From assembly GCA_023052935.1 (NCBI GenBank), contig CM041297.1, positions 90,766,021-90,830,020 on the forward strand: a stretch of DNA of 64,000 nucleotides, in the 5' to 3' direction. Origin of the DNA: Piezodorus guildinii. Lineage: Eukaryota; Arthropoda; Insecta; Hemiptera; Pentatomidae. A program made the position numbers and the translations under genes. Shown here one piece after another: positions 45,241 through 57,212 of this stretch (within the stretch, counting starts at the first letter, position 1; each line of letters begins with the position of its first letter). The notes beneath the pieces are model-generated. The model was not told the origin of the DNA, ran no database searches, and was given only the letters and a program-made list of their open reading frames with translations.

Positions 45241-45289
45241 ACGCTGTAGTAACACTGGTTTACTGAGAGTATTTATTTAACTTAAACTT

Positions 45290-45350
45290 TATTTAATAGT
45301 TCTTAAATTGCTTTTAACAACCGAGGTAAGTGAGAGTCGTGTGTTGTTAC
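45290..45350 (+). repeat. Rep-A 3' end fragment
   Basis: CTTAAATTGCTTTTAACAAC, then CGAGGTAAGTGAGAGTCGTG, is the Rep-A right end. The body upstream is missing. A Rep-A left end begins about 90 bases further on. Confidence 0.75.
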
Positions 45351-45440
45351 TTTAATTTGTAAGAAAAACGTTTGTATAATATTTTTAAATAACGAATTTT
45401 TAAAATACACCTGAATATATAAACAATAATTGATACATTT

Positions 45441-45575
45441 TTATTTCACTAACCTATATATAAAATATATAGTAAGGGAAAATATTGCGATCGTGAAAAT
45501 TTTCGAATTTCGTTTTCATCGAAAATACACGTTTTAGGGTCCCCTGAGTTCAAATGACCAAGTCCCGCAAGGGAT
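45441..45575 (+). repeat. Rep-A 5' end fragment
   Basis: It starts ATTTCACTAACCTATATA, then AAAATATATAGTAAGGGAAA, GCGATCGTGAAAATTTTCG and TTAGGGTCCCCTGAG, and stops soon after CAAGTCCCGCAA. Together with the right end just upstream it shows the family's head-to-tail habit. Confidence 0.8.
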
Positions 45576-47236
45576 GTTTCGATTCTTATCGAAAAAATAA
45601 AAAACATAGACCTCTTGCTTTCTTTTTTCTGTTACGTTTGTAGTCAAGCGCTAAATATAATTATAATATTATTGAAGGCTATACTTGTTAAAATAATTTT
45701 CTGATCTATTTAAATGTTTATATTTTTTCGTTTCTAAAATATATGTATTAATTTTCAATACATTTTTATTAGTGATTAATAGTAATTTAATATCACATTA
45801 AATTTGTGCTAATTCTGAAAAAAAAAATTAAATTTAGTAAAAGTATTGTTTTTAAGTAAATATTTCTCTATCAGCAATTGCAATAATATACAGCATAATT
45901 GACATTTTTAATTCTAGATAAATTTTGAAGTCAACTTCCTCAGTTACTCTTAACAAAACTAAAAAGTTTGTTGTAATGCGATTTAGTTTCGTGTAAGTCT
46001 TGCATGTTTCGCCATTATGACATGATGGGTAGCGTAGATAAATCACAGGATTCCTGGGGTTGGTCTATAGTGATACCGTTCTGTTATTATTATCCTTTAA
46101 TCCTGCCAAATTATAATTGAATACTCAGGAAACACCTGTTCAGTAGAAGATAGAAATATTAAATTCCCTTAGGCAGAGGTTGTGGTATAATTATTTGCTT
46201 GTCGTGGCCATTGGGTGAGGGCTGGAAAGTTAAATTGGTCCGATTTACATGAAAATTGGACCAGGTCTTGAGCCGTTCAAGAAAATAATCTGGAAAAAGT
46301 TGGCCTTTAATTAACCCTCTCCTCTGTAGGCATTATATAAAGCCTTAGAGGGGGAGAAAGAGGAGGTTGGGGCTCTTATGAAAGTGCCCGTAGTTCACTT
46401 AATCCTGGATAATTATATCGTAGGTGGAGTGACTACCGGGAACTCGTCACGGTTTGGAAGAAAGTGGGCTTAGTATTATTATTTTTAGAAATAATTACTG
46501 GAGATCGGTATTATTTTGCGAGAAAAAAAAAAATGCTATGTGCTCTTTTATATTTCAATGTTTAAGTGTATTTCGTTTCGAATTTCGCTTTTTTTTTTTT
46601 TTTTTTTTTCATCTTTACATTAAGTTATTTTGAAACATTTTGAATGTAGTAACATTAGGTATTTATTTCAACGATTTTTTTAATACAAATACTTGTTCAA
46701 TAATTTAAAGGTCCAAATAATTGTTGATATAATACTTAATTAAGTAATAGGAAATATATGTATATCCGGAATGGACTATGCTAAATCTTTATTGACAGCG
46801 ACAAACACTATTAGCTGAAGATCATGTTATCTATCTTTAGTGCGATAGATACATTGCCAGATATCTACGTCATCTAGTATATTGCATCCATGATGGCTGA
46901 TCAGTGGAACTGCTATGGATATAGATCAAGTACATTGCTATATATGGTTCGCATATTGTAGACCTCGTATTGTCACAGTGATAATGCCACGTGCCTCGGA
47001 GAGTACTATGAGTACCATTGTTTCCCGCTTATTGATTCGTAAAGATCATGATTATATGTACTTAAATTAATTTACATACTGAAAGGCGAATATAAATAAT
47101 AGTTTTTATTTATTACTTGTAATAGTTAACTTTTGTTTTCGACCAAGATAAAAAATATAACTTATACTCGTTTCATTGTGTGTATGTATGTAATCAAAAT
47201 ATGAAATTACTAATATATCCGTTCCAAAAAAAAAAA
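45576..47236. other. Intergenic stretch
   Basis: No gene is supported. A long T-run lies near 46590-46609. A mildly GC-rich patch near 46320-46440 has no frame. Confidence 0.5.
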
Positions 47237-47760
47237 AATAAAACTAAATAAATTACCTCCACAGTTTACGATAGAAAATTTGAAGATATCTATCTCCCGG
47301 ACAATATTATACCTAGGGATCAAATTTAATCGACACTTGACTTATGAGGATAACTTTAGAAAAAAACTACATAATCTTAGAAAAAAGTCGTACAAATTAG
47401 CACATCTCCTCATCTCGCCACACTTGAGTTTGCGACTGAAAATCCTAATAACACCAGCTTCATCCGGCCAGCTCTGCTGTACGGTGCTCCAATGTTTCCT
47501 CATATCACACAACACACAGCGAAGAAATTACAGCTATTTCAAAATGGTTTGGTCAAAAGAATATGCAGAAGCAGTTCACTCTGAAGGAAAAAGCTCTCAT
47601 TGCCCATAAAATTTTGAACATACCAACTGTACAAGAATTTATTAAGCGATGTCAGGTCAAGTTTTTTGAAACTACAAAACAAATTTCCAATCCGCTAGTT
47701 TCTAGTTTAATACCTCCACCAGCCCCAAAACGGTGGCAAAATGCTGTTGCGTCAGATTAA
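47237..47760 (+). pseudogene. Degenerate jockey-family ORF2 3' fragment
   Basis: TILYLGIKFNRHLTYEDNF and LRKKSYKLAHLL are followed, after a frame change, by FIRPALLYGAPMFPHI and TAKKLQLFQNGLVKRI, and after a further change by LNIPTVQEFI. These are ordered C-terminal blocks of a jockey-clade reverse transcriptase, in the same lineage as the relic at 9.4 kb (IPTIQEFI). Confidence 0.78.
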
Positions 47761-48189
47761 GTTATAATAGAATAAGATAGGCTTAAAAGGTAATTTTATG
47801 GACATCTTACAGCCAGGAGCGAGACCCGTCTCAGATATACTTCATTTTGAACATCATTTTAAAAATTTTAAGAACTCCGCAATACCTTAAAATGTATACT
47901 AGTTACAGAAAAAGGAATAAATCAGAAATGAAAACGAAAAATTAAGGGGATGAGAGAAAAAAAAGAGACCAATATATATATCAGTCATACGGATAAATAG
48001 TTAATATAATTCTCAAACGAAAAAAAAATGTGCGATCAACACACGAATTTTACCTACATCCGTTGTTAAAATCAATTAAAGAACTTTTAACATATTCACG
48101 GCCAGTAATAGTGACCCACCAGTTGGTCATACTTTACTATCCCCTGCGGCGAAGTGCATCACAGGTGAGTTATTTTTCAGAAAATAAGT
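47761..48189. other. Gap with a Rep-A right-end fragment
   Basis: At about 48035-48090 the minus strand shows the Rep-A right end (ACAACGGATGTAGGTAAAAT then TCGTGTGTTG). Nothing else is seen. The left target duplication of the next element is at 48190-48200. Confidence 0.55.
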
Positions 48190-48200
48190 TTTTAAGAAAA

Positions 48201-50965
48201 TTTTTTTTATTTATTTATTGAGAAATATTACAATTTGTTACATAATGAACAGTAGTAATAGTGATGTAGTACACATTCATACGATATATATAGAAAATAA
48301 TGATAAAGTCAAATTACATAAAATCGGAAATAAATAAATTCAAATATATACAAGAAAATAACAATTAATAAAAACAAAAAAACAACAACAAACAAATGAA
48401 AACAACAACCTGTAGTAGAGATAAATACAAGTTGGGAAATAAATAAAAATCATACAAGCAAACGTAACTATATACAATCTGCTAAAGGGACCCTAGACTC
48501 GGCTGCTCCCTCCACAAGTGGGGGGAGAAGCCGAATCCAAGAGATCCCAGCGCCTCTCACTCAGCGATTTACCGGTGTAAGCCAGTGGAGGCCGAGCTAG
48601 GGCGGAATAGCCACAAACATACAGTACATGAGTGGAGGATCTGACCAGTGTCAGAACTCCAGAATAAATGTTTACAAAACGTCGCGAGGCCACTGCCGTT
48701 TCAATCTTCGAGGAGGATTGTAGGGATGGATGGAGCTGGAGAGCGATTGAGCAAGAGGAGGTACCAGGTCTAAAATAAATGGAATATTAAGGTCATGGTG
48801 TAGGGTACAGTTGGTAACGTAATAAGGAGCATTAACTATTGTTCGGAGGACTTTGGATTGGAAGGATTGGATACGTTTGATGTTAGAATGTTTAGTTGTC
48901 CCCCATAGTTCAAGTCCGTAGGTCCATATAGGTTTCAGTACTGTCTTATATATTAGTAATTTGTTGTCGACTGTAAGATGAGATTTTCTGTTTAGTAGTT
49001 TGTATAACCGGCCGAATCTGCGGTTGAGTTCTATCCTTTTAAGTCTTGTATGTGGGTTCCACGTCAGTTTTTTGTCTAGTAAAAAGCCAAGGTACCGGAC
49101 TGTGTCTGAGGAAGGAAGCGGTATGGAGTTGAATTTAACTGTTGGACAGGATTTACGTCGAAGGGTGAAAGTGACGTGTGTGCATTTGCTTTCGTTCACC
49201 TTGATTCGCCAAGCCTTACACCAGTCTCCGACAAGGGAAAGGCGCCTTTGGAGAATTAGGGATGCTACTTCAGGATCGGAATCGGATGATAAAATGGCTG
49301 TGTCATCAGCAAATGTTGCCAGAAAGGTGGGATTGGGATCAGTAGGGATATCGGCGGTGTAGAGGATGTAACGGACGGGTCCTAAGACGCTGCCTTGAGG
49401 AACACCGGCCTCAACAGTATAATGTTTGGAAAATTCGGAACCACAGCGAACTCGGAAGGAGCGGTTTGATAAATAGGATCGGAGGATTAGGTATAAGGAT
49501 TGAGGTAAATGGGTTTTGAGCTTAAAGAGCAGTCCCGGGTGCCACACCCGGTCAAAAGCTTGAGCTATGTCCAGAAAGGCACCCGAACAATCCTCCTTGC
49601 ACTCAAGGGCGGAGGAAATGTGGTCCACAACTCGGAGTCCTTGCTGAACCGTGGAATGTTGAGGACGGAATCCAAACTGGTGTGAAGGAAAATTGTGAAA
49701 TTTGGCCAGGATTCGCTTTAATAGGAGTTTTTCGAAGATTTCAGAGAGGATCGGAAGAAGGCTAATAGGTCTGTAGGATGACGTACAGTTGGATGGTTTG
49801 CCTGGTTTTAGGAAAAGGATGATAGTCGAGTGTTTCCACAACAGAGGGAAATAAGTAGTGCGTAGGATACAGTTATAGATATATGTAAGGAATGTAATGG
49901 CTTTAGGTGGAAGTTGTCTTAGGATTTGAGGAGTAAGAAGATCGTATCCAGGGGATTTACGGAGAGGAAGCTTTTTAAGAAGATATTTGACCTCAGAGGG
50001 ATTGATTGCTTTAGGAGGTAAGGAAATTGGTATCGGTGACGTAAGGAACTCTTCAACTATTGCGGTATGGGTTGGTTTGAGATCAGGATGAGGAGTGAAT
50101 ACCTTAGAAAGGCGTAGTGCAAATTCCTGGGCCCTATCTTTGTCAGAAGCAGCCCAGGAATTATCACTACGCCGGAGAGGATGGGATATCAGGGGGGATT
50201 TTAGAATTCTCTTCGTGACATTCCACAAGGAATTGTCACGAGTCGAGAGAGAGGAGAGGTAGGAATTGTAGGATTGGGAACGGAAGATCGCCAACTCCCG
50301 CTTTAATTGTCTATAATAAAAATTTTAGGAGTGGCGATCTGCTGGGTGACGGGTGCGTTGCCATAATGTTCTGGCTCGGCGTTTGGTGTGGATTAGGTCT
50401 AGGAGGTGTTGTGGTAAATGGTTTTTGTAAGGATTTATTTGGGAGTGCTTGGGAACGGAGGCAGTCCAGGCGGCTTTTTGAATCGAGGTTGTAAAGGAAT
50501 AGACGGCATCGTCAAGGTCAGTTTGGGTTTTGAGAGTCACTCTGAGGTCAATATCATTGGTGAGGATTTCGCGGAAGAGGTTCCAGTTGATAGGGCCTCT
50601 GATGAATGACGGTGGGACAGGTTTAGGAATAGGTGTTAAGGATACAATTAGGATCAGTGGACTATGGTCAGAGGATAGTTCATCAAGGTGAGTTACGGAA
50701 TAGTTCAGGGAGCCTAATCCGCTGTGGATGAAGAAGTCGAGGATTACGGTTAGGATCTGTTGGCCAGTAGGTAGAAGAATCGGGAGTTAGGAGATGAAAG
50801 CGTCGGGAGTTAAGTGCAGACTGCAATATCCGTCCACGAGAATTGGTGGTTCTAGAACCCCACTGTTGATTCTTAGCGTTTAAGTCTGCACCCAAAATGA
50901 AGTGATTACCCAAGGAATTGAGGAAGGATCCAAATTGGGCAGAGGAAATGGGATGTTTAGGAGGG
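48201..50965 (-). mobile_element. 5'-truncated jockey-type element, second copy
   Basis: TTTTAAGAAAA is found at 48190-48200 and 50966-50976 as an 11-bp target duplication. The insert begins inside the endonuclease region, at the PPKH block matching the 4.8-kb element, and runs through the reverse transcriptase to a 3' UTR and an A-tail (T-run at 48201-48208). It is a typical 5'-truncated insertion from target-primed reverse transcription. Confidence 0.93.
48672..50965 (-). pseudogene. Jockey-type ORF2, truncated and frame-shifted
   Basis: Three open pieces in different frames (50683-50913, 50325-50540, 48672-50294) make up one ORF2 lacking its N-terminus. The longest piece (540 codons) keeps the reverse transcriptase from SYRPISLLP, QFGFRPQHST and FLDIAQAFDRVWH to VPQGSVLGP, FADDTAIL, RYLGFLLDKKLTW and WTYGLELWGT. 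It ends RLKRQWPRDVL, the same C-terminus as the 4.8-kb copy. The endonuclease part keeps LGADLNAKNQQWGS. Losing the start and gaining frameshifts makes it non-functional. Confidence 0.93.
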
Positions 50966-50976
50966 TTTTAAGAAAA

Positions 50977-53287
50977 TAAGTTTATTTTATGTTTTTTCAA
51001 CCTTATATGTTGTAGGAATCAACTAGTAGGAGGGTTTATTTATAAAATATTTTATAACTTTGAATATCCCCTCTCAAAGGACTCTTGTCGGGTAATTTCA
51101 CTTGATTACCCTTCTTTAAGAATTTTCTTTACTAGCTGTGCGTGATTTCTTTATATATTTTTAATTCCAATTCTAATAAAAGATAAGAATCATTTTCAAA
51201 TATTTCCGTAGTTTCTCCTTCAAGTCATATGCGAATTAACGAACTCACAACAGTATATGCTTAGAAATAGTCTTTATTCTTCTTCAAATATTACATGTGT
51301 GAAGTCTACCTTGAAACTCACTAAGAGGGAATGATGGAATGAATTTGTGTGGATTTACATTGGGTATAAATAGGATTTTGAAGGAAGGAGGGGAGCTAAT
51401 ACTTCGGTGTGGTCTAACATGTGGTGGCCAGGGGCTCTCTGATCTAGATCGAAACTAAAATGCCAGTGGATAGTATGAATAGGACCGGAAACATAAACAT
51501 CCAAGTTCTGTCACTTCTGTGTCAATCGAGCGGTAACTTTATGACTTTAGAATGTGACCTGACCCTGAGAAAAGGGATGGCTAGGGGACCTTTCTTATGA
51601 GTTAACAATATACAATTGTTTAAGGTACAAAAATACGTTAGATAAGACATAAAGTTTTATCATAAACGTTAATAATATTAGTCGTCTGTTAATTTGCGTA
51701 TGTCAAAACTGTTACAATCTCGCATTTAGCGCGTTGGAACTTGCATCAGTGTTGCCTCTCCCACGATGCGTAAGCAGCTAAGACAGTCCCGCCTAATGAA
51801 AAAAAAGTTATATATTCATCCCGGCGTGAACACGTTAAGTTGAATTAAACTTGGTTTAACGACTTAAAGCTATAACAAATGAATCAAATTAGATTTTTAA
51901 ATATTTAAAGAATCACATTGAGATTCAATTTAAACTTTTTTTTAGGTTAAATATAATAGTAGATAATATTTTTTGCAGCAAATACTCAGAAGCCATTGGA
52001 GAATTAAGAATACTATACATCGCGGGATTACAGTATAAATGAGGTTGTAGCAAATGGACTGTTAGGCGTCTACGAGGAACGCTGAGGTGTTGGTGGGAGG
52101 ATTGATATTGAAGATTGAATCTTGAAATAAATAATTAATGAATTATATTATGTTAATATTTTAATTATTGTTAAAACTATTTTTAAAACCAATATTTCTA
52201 AACAAAGTGTTATCTGCTATGAGTTAAGCAATTCTAAGCTGTTAGGCAACACTGTTTTATAAATAAAGGGTTTTCTCTCTAGTCGGATGTCGGAGACTTA
52301 GACAGAAGGAATAGGTTACACTGTAAAGTTCTTAATGAAATTAACATCGCCAGAGTCATTAAACATGGAGAGCAGGACAGCGTAACCTAGGTGCAGGTCG
52401 GTTACTTAGTGAGAATGGAAGGCACAGAAGATTTCACTTCTCATATGAAGACAGAAGGAAAGAGTTTTACAAAGCTACGTTATGTGGATGAAATGATAGG
52501 TATGGCCAAAACTTTTTGCTAAATACAAAGTGACTGAATAAAAGAAGGAAGAATGTAAGCTATTAGGCTATTCCAGAACTCGAAGCGAATTGTAGAAGAA
52601 ACATATAATAATGAACTATTTGAATTATTCACCTGGAAAAGTAAATTTCGTTATGTTCAAGGCATAAAAAAATCTGACCTACTGTCAAATTGTAGAATTT
52701 TCTCCATTATTTGAATGATGGTTATTTACTCCATGTATCATGTTATTTTGCAGAAAAGGATTTGTATTTTTATTATTTGATCATCAAATTGTACTGAAAA
52801 AACAATGTAGAACAATCAAATCGATGTTAGATATAGTATACAGATCGAAAATGATGCTTTCTGACAATAAGACTATATTGAATTGTAATCAATATATATT
52901 TATATATATATTTTTTTTTACAATTATTTTTATACACCAGTTCTACTTTTCTTTAGAATGTGAATCATCTTTTCTTTTTTTTTTAATTAACAGTATATTT
53001 TATTTAATTTTTACTAGATTAATTGATTTCTTATCGTTGTTCTATTTTGTTTATTCATGTTAAATAGTTTTATTTTACATTAATATAATGTTTTGGTCAG
53101 ATATAGCTCTTATACTATGTCAAATCGCATGTTATTCTTGGGGAACTGTGTCTCACATAATGTTTTGTTTTTCCTTTTTTCTTTCTATTTTTCTTTATTT
53201 TATAATTATTAAAAATACTGTGTTTAATGAACATTAACAGTTTTATAAAATTTAGCTTGCAAAAACCGTATCGGGGAACATATTGCT
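50977..53287. other. Intergenic stretch
   Basis: I see no supported gene. At about 52310-52480 one frame gives VIKHGEQ and GYLVRMEGTE, faintly like the RTE C-terminal RLRWAGHVARM region, but it is too short to call. A GC-richer patch lies at about 51710-51830. The 107-codon frame at 52740-53063 is T-rich noise. Confidence 0.45.
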
Positions 53288-54212
53288 TTTACTTTCACTC
53301 ACCTATATATGAAATATATAGTAAGGGAAAGTATTGGGATCTTGAAAATTTTTCGATTTCCAGTTTTCAACGGAAATACACATTTTAGGGTCATCTGAGT
53401 CCAAATAACCAAGCACCAAAAAATTGCCTGTGTGTCCGTGTGAGTGTGTGTGTGGTAAGTCTAGCGCGAAAATGAAAAGTCGTAGGAAACTTAAATTTCA
53501 TATTTAGGATTTAGGACAACTATACGCCTGAGATGTCACAGCAACTTTTACATCAAAATGAACTAACCAAAAGAGCCACTCTATACAATGCCTTTAGCAT
53601 ATTTTTCTAATTTCCTCAAAAACAGCTCTAACGATTTTGGTTAAACTCTCTATATCGATGTAAAATTTAACGAGCTTTGTTATAATGTAGATTTCATTTT
53701 GATTGAAATAGTCTGACAGGGCTTAAATGCCGATATCTTAAGTTTCTTCCTTTAATGTACCATCAATTTTGTATTATAGATTCTATAAAAATAAATATAT
53801 ATTCTTATTAGCACTGATAAAGAAATGGATAAATATATCATTTGAACGAATACGATATCGATTTAAAGGAGAAAAATGCAAACATATTTTTTGTATGCAA
53901 TTTTTGTGTTTTTTAACATTGAATAAATTTAGATGTATAATATACTGTTAGAAAGCTAAAAATTTCAGAAAAAAATATTAGGTAATACACTGGAGAGTAA
54001 AAGTTAATAAAGGGAAATAAAAAATAGATAAAACAAACTGATTATTGTAGATAAAAATATAATTTTTTAATAAAACACATGTTTCTTTTAAAATTTTATT
54101 TAATTAAGTCTTTAAAAACTTATTTTCATCTCTAAATTCATTTAACAATTCTTAAATTGAGTTTAACAACGGAGTTAAGTGAAACTCGTGTGTTACGCAC
54201 ACCAGATTTTTA
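53288..54212 (+). repeat. Rep-A, most complete copy
   Basis: This copy carries all Rep-A blocks. The left end is ACTTTCACTCACC, then ATATATGAAATATATAGTAA, and the next block is ACACATTTTAGGGTC. A short (TG)n tract (53428-53455) precedes GGTAAGTCTAGCGCG. The blocks TGAGATGTCACAGCAACTTT and GACAGGGCTTAAATGCCGAT follow. The right end is ACAACGGAGTTAAGTGAAAC, then TCGTGTGTTACGCACACCAG. The first bases and the right-end AGGTAAGTGAAAGT of other copies are inverted repeats of about 13 bases. No protein is encoded. Confidence 0.88.
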
Positions 54213-55739
54213 TTCTATTACTTTTAATGAAATATTTTTAAATAAATAAAATTGTTTAAATCAATTATTACTCTGCTTAAACAAAACTGTCAGAGAATAG
54301 GAAATCTCTCTTTTATTTATTGCAGATTTTATAGAATAATTTTCACTAGATCAGAACATTCCCTTTGTAAAAAGAATCAGAAAAAGCTTCCCTACCTCTG
54401 GCTGACCTTTAGCTCCCGCTTTCCCTGAGGGCTCATCCACTAAAACTTCTCATGTCTGTGAATTACGAACAGATATATGAGTAAAATTATTGGGATGTTC
54501 TCTAACTTCAGTGCTTGCTGTAATTTACTAGTATGTTGTTTCGGAGTTGGACGTCCTCAGAATTTCATTCGGTGAAATAAATAAATAAAATCTGGAGATA
54601 CCTAAATTGGATATTATTACAGTGTTATTACTAATTGAACTGGAAGCATGATTTTATATTAGAGGTATTCTCAAATCACAGTAGGTTTTTAGAATATATT
54701 TATTTTTGTTTTTTATTAAATTGTTCTTAATTTCTGACTACTTGAATTGTTTTCCCTTACAGCTGTTCTCCACGTTTTCCTATATACTTTTGTTTTGAAC
54801 CAGTTAACCGATATCAGTGTAACCAAAACACTATATTTTTTCAGTATTGTTGATTCTCAGATTTTGACCAAGTTAGCTGTTTGATTCATTTTCATTTGCT
54901 GAAATTCCAGATAAACATAATGTTTTAATTTATCTGTTTTAAACATCGTAACTTTCTATATGTTTGCTAACGATCTGCTGTTTTTTATTGTCGTGTATCA
55001 TAAAATAACAAATTGACGGCTTAAGACTAAAGAGTGAAAGGTTTGAAAGTATGTTGGATATTTAAAGACGACATTAGATGATATCTAAGCAATGGGTTGT
55101 TTTTAATCCAGTAAAGTTAAAATGAAACCGTAAAAACTGTAATCAGAGGTTAATTCAAACAAATGTTTTCAGTAAGAGGTAAGTTGTAAACATTCCTGAG
55201 CCAATTCAGTGATCATTCTTTATTGTTTCCTAGCAATTTTTTCTCGGATCATAAAAGATAACGTCTAGAAGCGATTAAAATAATGACAATATGTCCCTTT
55301 TTTATTTTAAATTTTATATGATGAACTTTAAAAAACAATATAGGGTAAACTAATGTGCAGAAAAATGCAGCTATTATTTGTAAACATTTTTCAATAATTT
55401 TCAATGCCATCGGAAAGCTGCATTCCCTCAGATATTATTTAAGGTTCTTTCAGGTCAATAATTTTTTTATTTAGCCATTTTATTATTTTAGAATGACAAA
55501 TGACAATGTTTTAACATGAAATTAGTTGAAAGCATGTGATCGCATAGTAATAGTATGGAAAGAACTAAATATTCTGATAAATAGCAAATAACTGATGGTT
55601 CTAGGGTTTTAAGGTAGATTGAAGAGTAGATTAAAAACAAATTTCATGAGAAAAGGTCCAATTACCTTAAAATATACCGAAATTAATAATATAAAAAGCA
55701 AGTATGTACAATTACAAAATCTGAATGTTTTGAAGTTTA
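54213..55739. other. Intergenic stretch
   Basis: No gene, repeat or RNA is recognised in this AT-rich DNA. Confidence 0.5.
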
Positions 55740-55743
55740 TTAT

Positions 55744-56287
55744 TGCTACGGTCAAGACAATGACGGGTGGACCACGCCTGGAGGGGCCTAGATGAGGCTA
55801 GAGACTTCTGGACCTGGACAGTCCTCGAAGTGCCTGGAAAGGCCCACCCGCCTTACCTGCGCCCGGGTCTAGAAGATTCGGCGGTGGTATAAATACCGGT
55901 CCCCTAAGCCTGGGGGAGTCAGTCTTGATCTTGCTCAAGTGAATGTATCAGTGAACAGTGACAGTGAACAACTCGTGACAGTGTGACAGTGTAGTGAAAC
56001 TGTGTGTCAATATTGTGATAATCGGTCGGTGGGAAATTAGAAGACTGTAGTTTATATATAATTTATAGTTGTAAGTCTTAGAATAAGTCTAGCAGATTGT
56101 AAGTAGTTTATTCGTTAGGAATACCTCATTTTATATGTATACTGTTTAGTAGTTAAGCTAGTAATTCCATTATTATTGTTAATATAGTGGTTAGTAATCC
56201 CTTTGTATTTGTGTTTTCTGTATTTAATAAACATCTGTAATTTGTAAACTGGAGTAGTTCATTTCGCACACCCCGTAGCCCGTAACA
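55744..56287 (+). mobile_element. Solo LTR of an LTR retrotransposon
   Basis: The unit begins TGCTACGG and ends CCGTAACA, imperfect inverted ends in the usual TG...CA form. It is flanked by TTAT on both sides (55740-55743 and 56288-56291), a 4-bp duplication as seen for Ty3/gypsy-type elements. Inside are TATAAATA (55888-55895), an initiator TCAGT (55919-55923) at the right spacing, and AATAAA (56226-56231). The U3 part is GC-rich. No internal region or second LTR is seen, so it is probably the product of LTR-LTR recombination. Confidence 0.8.
55888..55923 (+). promoter_or_regulatory. LTR core promoter (TATA + Inr)
   Basis: TATAAATA followed 33 bases later by the arthropod initiator TCAGT. 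The downstream AGTGAACAGTGACAGTGAAC repeats would lie at the start of the R region. Confidence 0.7.
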
Positions 56288-56879
56288 TTATGTTTTAAGG
56301 ATCCCTTCTGTTTCTAAATCATCTACTTTGTAGTGTTAATTAGCGTCATCTAGGCCTTTAGGGTTTTCCTCTTAATTTTTGGGTAACCAATTGATAAGAA
56401 GCTGGATGATCCCTGTGAGTCTTCCTTCTCAGGGTTGCTCCAAGACAAAAATAAGACTATGAATAATTATCCTACCACAGTTGGGCTTGAACACAGGACA
56501 ATGCAATCAGCTGCTTATCTTGGTAAGATTGACTTAAATCAAACTCCATTTCTCCCTGACGGGGAAAAGCGATGGGTCATGATATATCTAATGGTCGTTA
56601 ACTCAGAGAAAATTGGGGTTTCAAACGTGACTTTTTTTCGTACAAATATAGCTTATGGTCGGTAGGTTCTAGCGACAAATGTTATATAACAAAAAATATT
56701 CTTCATTTCATTTCTAATACGGATACGTGTCAAAAAGTTGCAGTTTTGTGCATGAAAAAAAAAATGATAAAATTTAAATAAAAAGATCCACAGTCAAAAT
56801 ACATGTTTATGTAAAATAAAAAATCTTGATATTTAAATTAATATTACTGCAGTCTGATCTGATTCCTTTAGAGTGATGT

Positions 56880-56911
<32 letters not shown>

Positions 56912-57070
56912 TCCTTGTGTTCGTGTTGAAAATTAATATATAATATCTTAGATGTTGTCTGCGCATGACCAAAATGTGTATTTAAACGTTTGTTGTAATA
57001 TATAAAGAAATGATATATTTTAATATCAATATTTTTTTATCATACATACAAGATCAAATTTTTTAATTTT
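56288..57070. other. Intergenic stretch
   Basis: A long A-run lies at about 56881-56906. At about 56480-56500 the minus strand shows GTTCAAGCCC, like a tRNA B box, but no SINE body follows. The 76-codon frame at 56435-56665 is not supported. Confidence 0.45.
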
Positions 57071-57212
57071 TTACTTTCCCTTACCTATATATGAAATATA
57101 TAGTTTTCACCGAAAATAGACGTTTTAGGGTAGTATAGTTTTTAAATTAATTTTAGCATTCGTGGCATGTAAAAGTCGTGTGTTTCCCGCACCAGATTTT
57201 TTAATATATTGC
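57071..57212 (+). repeat. Internally deleted Rep-A copy
   Basis: Both ends are present in about 140 bases. The left end is TTACTTTCCC, then ATATATGAAATATATAG, joined to an ACGTTTTAGGGT block. The right end is TGTAAAAGTCGTG, then CCCGCACCAGATTTTTT. The central 780 bases are deleted. Confidence 0.8.

Noticed and set aside
51711..51832. Possible short LTR or terminal repeat (TGTTAC...GTGAACA)
   Set aside because: The ends are TG and CA and the segment is GC-richer, but no target duplication flanks it and no internal promoter or polyadenylation signal is present.
52310..52480. Possible RTE C-terminal fragment
   Set aside because: Only two short blocks resemble the RLRWAGHVARM region, and the neighbouring similarity is in the wrong order; too weak to list as a pseudogene.
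52740..53063. 107-codon plus frame
   Set aside because: It is T-rich, dominated by Phe/Ile/Tyr/Leu, in AT-rich DNA without start context, domain or polyadenylation signal.
56475..56530. tRNA gene or SINE head on the minus strand
   Set aside because: A GTTCAAGCCC B-box-like word is present, but no A box at the right spacing, no cloverleaf and no SINE body.
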